From: a bacterium
GTDB taxonomy: Bacteria > Patescibacteria > Dojkabacteria > SC72
Length of the DNA: 35,359 bases
Direction of reading: 5' to 3'
Assembly (NCBI GenBank): GCA_029553845.1
Contig: JAKPKF010000053.1
Location: 1-35,359, forward strand
Shown: piece by piece, positions 16,010 to 24,078 of the stretch
How the letters are laid out: every line of letters begins with the position of its first letter
Numbering within the stretch: position 1 is the stretch's first letter
Program-made: the position numbers and the translations under genes
The notes under the pieces: model-generated
Told to the model about the DNA's origin: nothing
The model's database searches: none
The model's input: the letters and a program-made list of their open reading frames with translations, nothing else

Positions 16010-16306
16010 ATGGATAATACAAATATCGAAACACAACCGAAAATAATTGGAAGAGCTGAGACTTCTACTGCTCCAGCAGAAATTATGATGGAAACTAGTG
16101 GTTTAGTAGAACCTCCTGTTTTTACTCCAATGGAATCATCTACTGAAGAAGAAGTAGTATCCTCCGAACCAATTGATGGTTCAATAGAGGTAGAAGCTAC
16201 TACTGAAGTCCCGAGACCAAGCGCAGGGTTTCCAATTAAACCAGAAAGCAAGGGAACCTCCAAAATTGTTTTGGAGAAAATTAGGAACATAACTGAAAAT
16301 CTTTAG
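16010..16306 (+). CDS. short disordered acidic hypothetical protein
   Basis: 98 residues, rich in Glu, Ser, Thr, Pro and Val, with no membrane helix or known domain. Only the last 20 residues (KIVLEKIRNITENL) look helical. The composition suggests an intrinsically disordered linker or adaptor. The reasons to accept it are a start just after TATTAT (15999-16004) and TATAAT (15987-15992) boxes and its position between smpB and the large ATPase. No family is recognised. Confidence 0.5.
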   Translation: MDNTNIETQPKIIGRAETSTAPAEIMMETSGLVEPPVFTPMESSTEEEVVSSEPIDGSIEVEATTEVPRPSAGFPIKPESKGTSKIVLEKIRNITENL

Positions 16307-16358
16307 TCCTTCTCAGATATATGTTATCCTTTATCCATAAGATTGCTCACTGTCCAAT

Positions 16359-18872
16359 ATGGATATATACGCTCAAACATTTGGTCCAACTTTAGAAGAT
16401 AATACCGAGATTGAAACAGGTACTTCCACTTTGTATCCAAAAGATACATACGGTGATATGTATGGACCAAAAGAGATTAACATCCCTTGGGGTTGGATTT
16501 TGCTTGTTCTCATCCTAATTGGTATTGGTGTGGGAGTATTCCTGTATGTTAGAAAAAAACTTCTTGCTAAAGACAGAAATGAAAAAGCGGGTGATGGAGT
16601 CCTAATGGAAGTGCAAGTCCCAAGTGGAAATGAAACAGAGATAGGGGTGGCAGAAAAAATGTTTGCTAATTTATATGGCATTGGTGGAAAAGGAAGTGGA
16701 ATTGCGGAACATTTTAGTGTAAACAACTGTGTTACCTTTGAAGTGATTGGTGTTCCAGGAGAGATTCGCTTCTATGTTCATTGTCCAAGAAAAATATCTG
16801 ACCTAGTTGAGAAACAAATACTTGGTTCTTACCAAGATGCAGAAGTAAGGGTTGTGACAGAATACAATATATTTGCACCAGATACCAAAATTGCTTGTAC
16901 AAGATTAGTTCTTTCAGAAGATCCATACTGTCCCTTAAGAGTTGCCAGCGATTTTACTGGAGACCCGATGGCGAATGTACTTAGTACCTTAAGTAAAATG
17001 TCAGAAAATGAAGGAGCTCTTGTCCAACTTGCAGTATCTCCAGCGGGAAAAGAGTGGCAGAAAAACGGGGAGAAGTTTGTTCAAAAGATTAAAAACAACA
17101 ATGCAGATTCGGAAAAGAAAAAGATTGGTATATCTGATGAAAAATTAGAGGGTATAAGTAAAAAAGTCGCAAAACCAGGGTTAATTGCTGAGATTAGAAT
17201 TGTTACAAGTGCACCAAGCGAAGATATTGCTAAGATGCATTTAGACAATATCGTAGGTGCTTTTGATCAGTACAGTAATCCAGGAATAAATAGGCTTGAG
17301 AAAAAGAAAGTGTCAGAGAAAGAGCAAAAGAAATTCCTGTATGATGTTGTTTTTAGAAGAACTCCTGAAACAGAGAATTCTATACTTAATGTGGAGGAAT
17401 TAGCAGCGCTGTATCATTTTCCAAACAAAGATACTAATACACCAAATATTAAATGGCTTTTAGCTAGAGAATTAATAGCAGACAACTCAATTAGTTCAGA
17501 TATTCAATCTAAGGATACAATATGGATAGGGAACAATATATTTAGGGGAAAGAAGAAAGTAATCTGTTTCGAAAGGGATGATAGAAGGAGGCATGCATAT
17601 ATCTTAGGACAGACCGGTACTGGTAAATCTTGGCTGATGACCAGAATGATAATTCAAGATATATATAATGGAGATGGTGTTTGTTTTATTGATCCGCACG
17701 GTCAAACAGCAGAAATGATTCTAGAAAGAATCCCTCCTGAAAGAGCAGAGGATGTTATATATTTTGATGCGGGAGATTTCGAAAGACCTTTTGGTTTGAA
17801 TATTATGGAGTTCTACAATGAGCAACATAAGCACCAGATTGTTAACAGTTTTATAGCACTTCTCATTAAATTGTTTGACCCAAATAATCAAGGATATGCA
17901 GGACCAGCGTTCCAGCAGGCAGTTAGAAACTCTATGCTTACAGCTATGTCCAAGGAGGGTTCAACGCTAATAGAAGTTGTTAGAATTCTACAAGATGAGG
18001 ATTGGGTAACAAATTACTGGCTTCCATTAATTCAGGACGAGTTAGTAAGGAGATATTGGATAGACCAAGTTGCAAAGACAGACAAGAAAACAAAAGCGGA
18101 ATCTTTAACATACTTTATTTCTAAATTCGACAAGTTTACAACAAACCTTGCCATTAGAAATATCATAGGGCAGAGTAAATCGTCTTTTGACTTTAGAGAT
18201 GTTATGGATAACGGCAAGATATTAATTGTGAACCTTTCCAAGGGTAGGATGGGGGAGGAGAATATGTCTTTCTTGGGTCTTTTGCTTGTTCAGAAATTAT
18301 TGGCTGCTGCCCTAAGTAGGGAGAATGTAGATGAAAGATCTAGAAAAGATTTCTTTTTCTATGCAGATGAGTTCCAAAATTTTACTACAGATGAATTTGC
18401 ATCAATACTTTCTGAAGCAAGGAAATATAAATTAAATCTTACATTAGCTCACCAGTATATTGGTCAATTACCAGAGAATATTAAGGGGGCAGTATTTGGA
18501 AATGTTGGAACTCTAATGATATATCGTTGTAGTGCTGAGGATGCAAATTTCCTAGAGACTCAATTTGCTCCATATATTAAAGCTGGAGATATGGTAAACC
18601 AGGGGATAGGGCATTGCTATGTTAAGTTACTAAGCAAAGGCTCGTATCCTGCGCCTTTCTCTTTAAATACTTTGTATGGGGAAGAGTTCCCCAATTCTGG
18701 TTTTGATTTGCCAGAAAACAAGGAGGTAGCAGAGATGATAAGGAAGTACTCAAGAGCAAAGTATGGAAGGGATTTGGAAGTTATTAATGAGGATATTAGG
18801 ATTAGGTCTCAGCTTGATAGGAAGGAAGAGTCTGTATCTACTCCTCAACCTTTCTCTTCAATGGGTTTTTAG
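16359..18872 (+). CDS. membrane-anchored VirD4/TraG/HerA-type ATPase
   Basis: 837 residues. A short outer N-terminus precedes a membrane helix (about 44-66). Residues 80-340 form an alpha/beta domain without a clear name. The motor has Walker A GQTGTGKS at 417-424 and FIDPHGQ soon after. Walker B is FYADEFQ at about 667-673, followed by the TraG/TraD-like segment ILSEARKYKLNLTLAHQYIGQLP. Such ATPases pump DNA or couple substrates to type IV secretion channels. With five VirB2-like proteins nearby, a DNA-transfer or pilus role is plausible. A VirB4 homologue and a relaxase are not in the window. The ATG at 16359 has no Shine-Dalgarno. Confidence 0.88.
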   Translation: MDIYAQTFGPTLEDNTEIETGTSTLYPKDTYGDMYGPKEINIPWGWILLVLILIGIGVGVFLYVRKKLLAKDRNEKAGDGVLMEVQVPSGNETEIGVAEKMFANLYGIGGKGSGIAEHFSVNNCVTFEVIGVPGEIRFYVHCPRKISDLVEKQILGSYQDAEVRVVTEYNIFAPDTKIACTRLVLSEDPYCPLRVASDFTGDPMANVLSTLSKMSENEGALVQLAVSPAGKEWQKNGEKFVQKIKNNNADSEKKKIGISDEKLEGISKKVAKPGLIAEIRIVTSAPSEDIAKMHLDNIVGAFDQYSNPGINRLEKKKVSEKEQKKFLYDVVFRRTPETENSILNVEELAALYHFPNKDTNTPNIKWLLARELIADNSISSDIQSKDTIWIGNNIFRGKKKVICFERDDRRRHAYILGQTGTGKSWLMTRMIIQDIYNGDGVCFIDPHGQTAEMILERIPPERAEDVIYFDAGDFERPFGLNIMEFYNEQHKHQIVNSFIALLIKLFDPNNQGYAGPAFQQAVRNSMLTAMSKEGSTLIEVVRILQDEDWVTNYWLPLIQDELVRRYWIDQVAKTDKKTKAESLTYFISKFDKFTTNLAIRNIIGQSKSSFDFRDVMDNGKILIVNLSKGRMGEENMSFLGLLLVQKLLAAALSRENVDERSRKDFFFYADEFQNFTTDEFASILSEARKYKLNLTLAHQYIGQLPENIKGAVFGNVGTLMIYRCSAEDANFLETQFAPYIKAGDMVNQGIGHCYVKLLSKGSYPAPFSLNTLYGEEFPNSGFDLPENKEVAEMIRKYSRAKYGRDLEVINEDIRIRSQLDRKEESVSTPQPFSSMGF

Positions 18873-18881
18873 GGTTGTATC

Positions 18882-18910
18882 TTCAAAAACACATGATATT
18901 CTGGTAGAAT
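18882..18910 (+). promoter_or_regulatory. promoter for tRNA-Ile(UAU)
   Basis: The extended -10 TGGTAGAAT ends at 18910, ten bases before the tRNA. A weak -35 TTCAAA (18882-18887) sits 17 bases upstream. Confidence 0.5.
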
Positions 18911-18920
18911 CTTTTGTTGC

Positions 18921-18997
18921 GGGAGTATAGCTCAGTTGGTTAGAGCGCGGTTCTTATAAAGCCGTGGTCGATGGTTCGATTCCATCTACTCCCACCA
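18921..18997 (+). tRNA. trnI: tRNA-Ile (anticodon UAU)
   Basis: A full cloverleaf: acceptor GGGAGTA/TACTCCC, D-stem GCTC/GAGC, anticodon stem CGGTT/AGCCG with loop CTTATAA, T-arm GATGG TTCGATT CCATC, discriminator A and encoded CCA. The seven-base loop places UAU at positions 34-36, so it reads AUA directly. Most bacteria instead use tRNA-Ile(CAU) modified to lysidine by TilS. Confidence 0.95.
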
Positions 18998-19021
18998 ATT
19001 CTAATTTAAAAACATCATCAT

Positions 19022-19282
19022 ATGAGCGAGAAAGAAAGTATTGGAGAGAGGGAGATAATGATAGGTGGAGTATATAAGCACTTTAAGGGAGATTATTATC
19101 AGGTACTTACAGTTGGAAAAGACTCTGAAACAGAAAAAGACATGGTTGTTTACACATCTTTGTATTATAAAGAAGATAAGGGAACAAGGGTCTGGATTAG
19201 ATCGTTGGAAGATTTTATGGGGACTAAAGAATTAGAAGATGGTACTATAGTAAATAGATTTGAATTTGTAAGTGAGAGATAA
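19022..19282 (+). CDS. DUF1653 family protein
   Basis: 86 residues. GGVYKHFKGDYYQVLTVGKDSET...VVYTSLYY...WIRSLEDFMG matches the small soluble DUF1653 family, which has no assigned activity. The ATG at 19022 is 24 bases after the tRNA-Ile CCA end, so it may ride on the tRNA transcript. A second ATG at 19055 lies closer to the conserved domain and is an alternative start. It converges with the recombinase gene, eight bases apart. Confidence 0.85.
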   Translation: MSEKESIGEREIMIGGVYKHFKGDYYQVLTVGKDSETEKDMVVYTSLYYKEDKGTRVWIRSLEDFMGTKELEDGTIVNRFEFVSER

Positions 19283-19290
19283 GAATAACT

Positions 19291-20178
19291 CTATAATTCT
19301 TTCAAACTCTTCTGATCTTCCTTCTGCATCTTAACGAGATTAAGATACTTCTCTGTTGTAGAAAGTCTCTTGTGTCCAACTAACTTAGATACTACAACAA
19401 GACTTACGCCATTTGCTAAGTGATGTGCTATGAATGTATTTCTAAGGTCATTTACCTTCGCATTCTTAATACCAGCTTTTTCAAAAGATTTGTCTATTGC
19501 TGTTCTAATATTTCTGACTAAAAGAGGCCTACCATTCTTTGTTACAAACAGTGTATCATCTTCTGTTTCTGGTCTTAATTCCAGATACTCATCAATTGCT
19601 TTCTTCGCAGATTTATTTAAAGGAACTTTTCTCTGTGGGTGACTTCCTGCAGCTTTTATGTAAAGGTAATCTATCCTTCCATCGTTTGACTTTCTAATAT
19701 CATCTAGTGTAAGTGCGGCTAATTCTCCGATTCTAATACCTGTTTGAAGAAGTATTTCTACGATAGAGTAGAGCCTTACATCTACACGACTAACATCTCT
19801 TAAAGCTCTATATTCCATCTCTGTTAAAACCCTTGGAGGCTTTGTCTCAAATTTAGGATGTGCTAATTTCTCAGATGGATTATCTTGTATTAATGAATTA
19901 TCCAAGAGATATCTGTAAAATGTTCTAGTACTATTTATTTTTCTTGAGATACTTTTGGGGGTGTAGTTATTGTCCTGTAGGTTTTGTTTATATTTCTCTA
20001 AATCCTCAATAGTAGTATCCTCTATAGAAGAGATGCCCTCCTTGGAAAAGAAGTTCAATAACTGTTCAATGTCTTTGGAGTATGCTATTACAGTAGCCTC
20101 AGATCTTCCTTTGCTCTGTAGATCAGCTATAAATTTGACTCTTTTCTCCTCAAAATTTGGATTGTTTATTGCCCCCAC
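19291..20178 (-). CDS. tyrosine recombinase (XerC/XerD-like) with substituted catalytic His
   Basis: 295 residues, the XerC/D length. Residues about 10-95 are the SAM-like N-terminal DNA-binding domain, followed by the catalytic domain. TGIRIGELAAL carries the first Arg, DLRNTF the second Arg, LVGHKRLS the second His and TTEKYLN the nucleophilic Tyr. The usual first His of HxLRH is Asn here (NDLRN), and the usual catalytic Lys region GKG is AAG. It could still work as the chromosome-dimer or mobile-element recombinase with altered chemistry. Start: GTG at 20178; no ATG is better placed. No obvious dif-like site was recognised. Confidence 0.85.
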   Translation of the reverse strand: MGAINNPNFEEKRVKFIADLQSKGRSEATVIAYSKDIEQLLNFFSKEGISSIEDTTIEDLEKYKQNLQDNNYTPKSISRKINSTRTFYRYLLDNSLIQDNPSEKLAHPKFETKPPRVLTEMEYRALRDVSRVDVRLYSIVEILLQTGIRIGELAALTLDDIRKSNDGRIDYLYIKAAGSHPQRKVPLNKSAKKAIDEYLELRPETEDDTLFVTKNGRPLLVRNIRTAIDKSFEKAGIKNAKVNDLRNTFIAHHLANGVSLVVVSKLVGHKRLSTTEKYLNLVKMQKEDQKSLKEL

Positions 20179-20311
20179 CGTGTTTGAAAGCTTAATTTAT
20201 TAATAGTTTCTACTATATAGTAAGAATTATATCATCATAAAGTTGTGAGAGCAATAATATATAAATATGGGTTACTTTGATTAAATCACCCTGTATTGAT
20301 AATATCTATAC
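20179..20311 (+). other. divergent intergenic region with TACTATATAGTA palindrome
   Basis: 133 bases between the recombinase and FtsB-like genes. A perfect 12-base palindrome TACTATATAGTA lies at 20211-20222. On the minus strand a TATAAT is available upstream of the recombinase. A site for the recombinase or a regulator is possible; nothing else is recognised. Confidence 0.4.
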
Positions 20312-20758
20312 ATGGATAGAGTAATATACAAACAACCAGATAAAAGAGTAAAGCAGGAGAAGGAGATTGTAATCATGTCTCTTTTTAATTCGTCTGTTGC
20401 AAAGGTTGTACTTTTGGGAATATCTGTTTTTCTTGTTTACAATATTTTCCACTCTGTTGGGATTACTGTCCAAAAGGTGGAGATTTTAAACAAGGCTAGG
20501 GTAGAGGTAGAGGATTTGAGATTGAGGAATTTAGAATTAGCATCTCTTCTTGAGAGGATGCAAACTGTAGAATATCTTGAAGTTGAGGCAAGGGATAGAC
20601 TGAATTTTACTGGTAAGAAAGATATTGTTTTTGTAATTCCAGAGAATATGTATCCTGTTGCTAGAGAGTATGTTGATTCGTTATTAAGCGAAAAGGAGGT
20701 GGATAGTAGTGAGTATGGTTTTGAGGTTTGGAAGAATTTCCTTTCCTCTGGAATTTGA
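20312..20758 (+). CDS. FtsB/DivIC-like septum protein
   Basis: 148 residues. A short basic cytoplasmic start, one membrane helix (about 30-50) and a coiled coil (about 54-90: VQKVEILNKARVEVEDLRLR) lead to VEYLEVEARDRLNF, the signature of the FtsB/DivIC family of septum-formation initiators, which link the divisome to wall synthesis. An internal ATG at 20375 (Met22) has a strong AAGGAG nine bases upstream and would remove the N-terminal basic tail; either start is possible. The gene ends TGA-TAG. The fMet tRNA promoter -35 lies across its stop. Confidence 0.85.
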   Translation: MDRVIYKQPDKRVKQEKEIVIMSLFNSSVAKVVLLGISVFLVYNIFHSVGITVQKVEILNKARVEVEDLRLRNLELASLLERMQTVEYLEVEARDRLNFTGKKDIVFVIPENMYPVAREYVDSLLSEKEVDSSEYGFEVWKNFLSSGI

Positions 20759-20784
20759 TAGTACACAACAAATTGTAGTATAAT
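20755..20784 (+). promoter_or_regulatory. promoter for initiator tRNA-Met
   Basis: TTGATA (20755-20760), an 18-base spacer and TATAAT (20779-20784). The -35 overlaps the stop codon of the FtsB-like gene, and the -10 lies 15 bases before the tRNA. Confidence 0.7.
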
Positions 20785-20799
20785 CACTAGATTTGATAT

Positions 20800-20874
20800 C
20801 GCGGGGTAGAGCAGTGGCAGCTCGTCAGGCTCATAACCTGAAGGTCGTTGGTTCGAATCCAGCCCCCGCAACCA
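20800..20874 (+). tRNA. initiator tRNA-Met (CAU)
   Basis: Taking C20800 as base 1 makes the pair C1-A72 mismatched while bases 2-7 pair fully (GCGGGG/CCCCGC), the hallmark of bacterial initiator tRNA. D-stem GAGC/GCTC gives the initiator A11-U24. The anticodon loop is CTCATAA. The stem has AGG/CCU rather than the usual GGG/CCC at 29-31/39-41. CCA is encoded at 20872-20874. Confidence 0.93.
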
Positions 20875-20877
20875 GTT

Positions 20878-21417
20878 TTATACTCTTCTCGTTATATTCT
20901 TAAGGCATCTGCACTTTTCATTTGTATCTAAACCATATCCCTCCACCCAGTGATTTGGGATTGTAAACCCAACGTAATCTATGGGTACATCAACCTCTCT
21001 TCTGTCTGGTTTGGAAAGTAGTGCACAAACTCTTAGGGATTTTGGACGTCTTGCTCGTAATATATCTAAGAGTATTGCCATCGAATATCCTGTATCTACA
21101 ATATCTTCTACGATTACCACGTCTTTGCCCATTATTGAATTTTTTAAATCACAATGAATGACTGGCTCTCCAGATGATTCTATGTTATTTCCATAACTGG
21201 AAACTGACATGAAATCTATCTCTACTTTTGGATTATTAAACTCTCTTGCCAAGTCTGTTGTGAAAAAGGATGCCCCATTTAAAACCCCAACTAAAACTAA
21301 ATTATCAACATCTACATCATCTTTGATCTCCGCGGCTAACTCGGTAACTCGCTCTTTTATCTGCTCTGAGGTAATGAGAACTTCTCTCTTTTCAACGGTC
21401 TCTCTTGGATCTGTCAT
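20878..21417 (-). CDS. hpt: hypoxanthine phosphoribosyltransferase
   Basis: 179 residues, the standard length. It salvages hypoxanthine (and guanine) with PRPP to make IMP or GMP in the cytoplasm. Typical segments are LVGVLNGASFFTTDLAR, IDFMSVSSYGN, the PRPP-binding loop VVIVEDIVDTGYSM and the purine-site end DYVGFTIPNHWVEGYGLD. The stop lies only three bases after the initiator tRNA on the other strand, so the two converge tightly. It is divergent from efp. Confidence 0.95.
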   Translation of the reverse strand: MTDPRETVEKREVLITSEQIKERVTELAAEIKDDVDVDNLVLVGVLNGASFFTTDLAREFNNPKVEIDFMSVSSYGNNIESSGEPVIHCDLKNSIMGKDVVIVEDIVDTGYSMAILLDILRARRPKSLRVCALLSKPDRREVDVPIDYVGFTIPNHWVEGYGLDTNEKCRCLKNITRRV

Positions 21418-21431
21418 AGTAATATGTATAC

Positions 21432-21460
21432 TTGGATTAATTAAAAAAGTGTGCTAGAAT
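21432..21460 (+). promoter_or_regulatory. promoter for efp
   Basis: TTGGAT (21432-21437), a 17-base spacer and TAGAAT (21455-21460) with a TGC extended element. The start codon is 38 bases after the -10, so this mRNA has a short leader, unlike several neighbours. Confidence 0.65.
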
Positions 21461-21498
21461 AGGCTTTTGCAAGAATAACTTAGTATATATACACCATT

Positions 21499-22059
21499 AT
21501 GCCATTAACAAACCAACCTGTAAAAGGGATGTACATTTTAGAAGATGGAAAGTTCTATTTTCTAATAGATAGACAATTAAAAACACAGGGGAGACAGGGA
21601 GGATTAATCATCTTAAAGATGAGAGCTCTTGATAGTGGTTATGTAACAAGTAAAACAATTAAAGCTGGCACAAAGATTGAATACATAGAACCCGAAACAA
21701 AGGAGATGCAATATCTCTACTCGGATAATGCTAGTGTATATCTAATGGATTCTGAAACATACGAAACAATTACAATTCCCAAGGAAACGATAGGGGAGTA
21801 TGTAAATTTTCTTAAAGAGGGAGATACTGTCTTGATAATGGTTTATGAAGGGAAAGTTTTAACTATTAAGGAAAATCCTACAGTAATTCTTGCAGTTGTA
21901 GATACATCAGACGCTGTGAAGGGAAATACAGCGAACAGTGCAACAAAGGAAGCGGTGCTGGAAACTGGGTACAAGATACAGGTTCCGATGTTCATAAAGA
22001 AGGGGAATCTAGTTAAGGTAAATACAGATTCTGGGACATACTCTGGGAAGGCTAACTAA
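21499..22059 (+). CDS. efp: translation elongation factor P
   Basis: 186 residues, three beta-barrel domains, matching EF-P. It eases peptide-bond formation at polyproline runs by binding beside the P-site tRNA. Domain I has FYFLIDRQLKTQGRQGG...KMRAL; domain II runs to about residue 128 (GEYVNFLKEGDTVLIMVYEG); domain III ends with the usual KIQVPMFIKKGNLVKVNTDSGTY. The tip residue, Lys34 in E. coli, is Arg here (QGRQG), so lysylation by EpmA is not possible. Arg at the tip is rhamnosylated in EarP bacteria, but there is no sign here that EarP exists. Confidence 0.95.
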   Translation: MPLTNQPVKGMYILEDGKFYFLIDRQLKTQGRQGGLIILKMRALDSGYVTSKTIKAGTKIEYIEPETKEMQYLYSDNASVYLMDSETYETITIPKETIGEYVNFLKEGDTVLIMVYEGKVLTIKENPTVILAVVDTSDAVKGNTANSATKEAVLETGYKIQVPMFIKKGNLVKVNTDSGTYSGKAN

Positions 22060-22080
22060 ATAGGTTTTTGATATTTTCTT

Positions 22081-22089
22081 TGGTATAAT
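22081..22089 (+). promoter_or_regulatory. extended -10 promoter for the tRNA-Met / ftsH unit
   Basis: TGGTATAAT is a perfect extended -10, ending 13 bases before the tRNA. No good -35 is seen. Confidence 0.55.
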
Positions 22090-22102
22090 ATCCTAGCTCT
22101 AA

Positions 22103-22176
22103 GGTGGGATAGCTCAGAAGGTTAGAGCATGGGATTCATAAACCCAAGGTCGGTGGTTCGATTCCACCTCTCACCA
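22103..22176 (+). tRNA. elongator tRNA-Met (CAU)
   Basis: Acceptor GGTGGGA/TCTCACC, D-stem GCTC/GAGC, anticodon stem TGGGA/ACCCA with loop TTCATAA, T-arm GGTGG TTCGATT CCACC, discriminator A. CCA is not encoded (TAT follows). All acceptor pairs form, so it is not the initiator. A tRNA-Ile(CAU) is possible in principle, but the UAU isoleucine tRNA makes that unnecessary. Confidence 0.9.
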
Positions 22177-22203
22177 TATCACTCTAAATTTGAATATACC
22201 AAT

Positions 22204-24060
22204 ATGGATAACAAAAAAAATATTAAGAAAGAAGTAAAGATAGATATTAGGAAATTGCCAATACGCAGAGAATTTGGAATCCCAAATATCATTGCTATGG
22301 TTGTAATATCCCTTGCCCTTACCGGAGCCATAATCTTTTTCAGAAGCTTAGGCACTAAAGGAGAGGAAGTATCTGTAAGTAAAATTGTCACAGATATATT
22401 CGAAGAGAAATATGACAAGATTATCCTTAAAGATGGGATAGTAACATTGGAAATGAAAGGGGAGGGAAATATCAAGAAGAGTGAATATGCTTTGCTTCCA
22501 GGAGGAACAGATTTCTACCAAATACTCTCCGACTCAGGACTGAATATCAAAGATTTAGAAAATGATTTCTACCAGCCAGCAATTGGTATTACTTTTGGGG
22601 ATATAGTTACCTTTGTACTACTCGGAGCTGGATTAATTCTTGTCTTCATCATGATAAAAAACATGCAAACATCTGGTGGTAAAATTATGGACTTTGGAGA
22701 AAGCAAAGCCAGACTCTTGTTTGGAAAGAAAACAGGAGTTACCTTTGAAGATGTCGCAGGAATTGAAGATGTAAAAGAAGAATTAACTGAGATAGTGGAC
22801 TTCCTTAAACAACCTAAAAAATATCTTGCGGCTGGAGCCAGAATACCAAAAGGTGTATTACTTGCAGGTGCACCTGGAACTGGAAAGACACTTCTTGCCA
22901 AGGCAGTTGCTGGAGAGGCAGGAGTCCCATTCTTCCATACATCTGGTTCAGAATTTGAAGAAATGCTTGTTGGAGCTGGTGCTTCCCGTGTTAGAGATCT
23001 TTTCAAAAAAGCTAGAAGTGCATCTCCATGTATCATATTTATAGATGAAATAGATGCAGTTGCAAAAAAAAGAGGCACAGTCCTGCACTCTGGAGCGGGA
23101 GAGCAAACATTAAACCAGATACTTGTAGAAATGGATGGTCTCGAGGAAAGACAAAATGTAATTGTACTTGCTGCAACAAACAGACCAGATGTTTTAGATC
23201 CCGCATTACTCAGACCAGGAAGATTCGACAGGACAGTTGTTGTAAATATGCCGGATTTTAAAGGAAGAAGAGCAATTCTTGATGTACACGCAAAGAACAA
23301 AGTCTTTGAAACTGGGGTAGATTTAGATATCTTAGCAAAGAAAACAGTGGGATATTCTGGTGCAGATTTAGAGAACCTCCTAAATGAGTCCGCAATTATG
23401 GCTGCAAGGGAGAATAGGAAGAAAATTAGTCAAGAAGATATTATGGAGGCATATTTGAAGGTCAAGCTTGGAAGAAAGAAAACAGGAGACAAGGAGGCTG
23501 AAGATATTCGAAAGACGGCATACCACGAAGCAGGACATGCAATTGTCGCAAAGTTTACAGAAGGCTCAGATCCTGTTGAACAGGTATCCGTTATATCAAG
23601 AGGTCTAACAGGTGGTATCACAGTATATCTTCCTGAGAAAGACACGAAATTTCTTTACAAGAAGCAAATGCTTGCATGGTTACGAACAGGTGTCGCTGGT
23701 AGGGTAGCAGAGGAGCTTTTCATCGGAGAAATCTCAACTGGTGCATCCAACGATATTGAACAGATAACTAATGTAGCAAGAGAAATGGTAATGCAGTACG
23801 GTATGAGCGAGAAGTTAGGAATGATTAAATACGGAGATATGGAGGAAACAAAACATCTTGGATACACATATGGGGGAGGTAGAGAGTACAGTGAGAAAAC
23901 TGCAGAACTCATAGACCAAGAAGTTAAAAGATTTGTAGATGAGGCGTATGAATATTCTAAGAAGCTTCTCCAAGAGAAGAAGGAATATGTAGAGAAATTG
24001 GTTAATCTTCTTGTAGAAAAAGAAGTGGTCGTAAGGGAGGAGTTTGATGCTCTTTTCTAG
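22204..24060 (+). CDS. ftsH: FtsH ATP-dependent membrane zinc protease
   Basis: 618 residues. Two membrane helices (about 29-49 and 134-156) flank an outer domain. The AAA+ domain has Walker A GAPGTGKT (222-229), Walker B CIIFIDEIDA and the second region of homology NRPDVLDPALLRPGRFDR. The zinc protease motif HEAGH is at 441-445, and the third ligand Asp lies in TGASNDIEQ. It degrades misfolded membrane and regulatory proteins as a hexamer. The frame is open upstream through the tRNA gene, but the ATG at 22204 begins the normal N-terminus. It lies 27 bases after tRNA-Met. Confidence 0.97.
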   Translation: MDNKKNIKKEVKIDIRKLPIRREFGIPNIIAMVVISLALTGAIIFFRSLGTKGEEVSVSKIVTDIFEEKYDKIILKDGIVTLEMKGEGNIKKSEYALLPGGTDFYQILSDSGLNIKDLENDFYQPAIGITFGDIVTFVLLGAGLILVFIMIKNMQTSGGKIMDFGESKARLLFGKKTGVTFEDVAGIEDVKEELTEIVDFLKQPKKYLAAGARIPKGVLLAGAPGTGKTLLAKAVAGEAGVPFFHTSGSEFEEMLVGAGASRVRDLFKKARSASPCIIFIDEIDAVAKKRGTVLHSGAGEQTLNQILVEMDGLEERQNVIVLAATNRPDVLDPALLRPGRFDRTVVVNMPDFKGRRAILDVHAKNKVFETGVDLDILAKKTVGYSGADLENLLNESAIMAARENRKKISQEDIMEAYLKVKLGRKKTGDKEAEDIRKTAYHEAGHAIVAKFTEGSDPVEQVSVISRGLTGGITVYLPEKDTKFLYKKQMLAWLRTGVAGRVAEELFIGEISTGASNDIEQITNVAREMVMQYGMSEKLGMIKYGDMEETKHLGYTYGGGREYSEKTAELIDQEVKRFVDEAYEYSKKLLQEKKEYVEKLVNLLVEKEVVVREEFDALF

Positions 24061-24078
24061 TTGTAGTAGACTAATACT

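Noticed and set aside
20756..20758. TGA recoded as glycine, as in Gracilibacteria
   Set aside because: No conserved gene has an in-frame TGA, glycine positions use GGN, and the FtsB-like gene ends in TGA followed at once by TAG.
22103..22176. tRNA-Ile(CAU) needing lysidine
   Set aside because: Elongator methionine tRNA is needed and no other candidate for it is in the window, while AUA already has the UAU tRNA.
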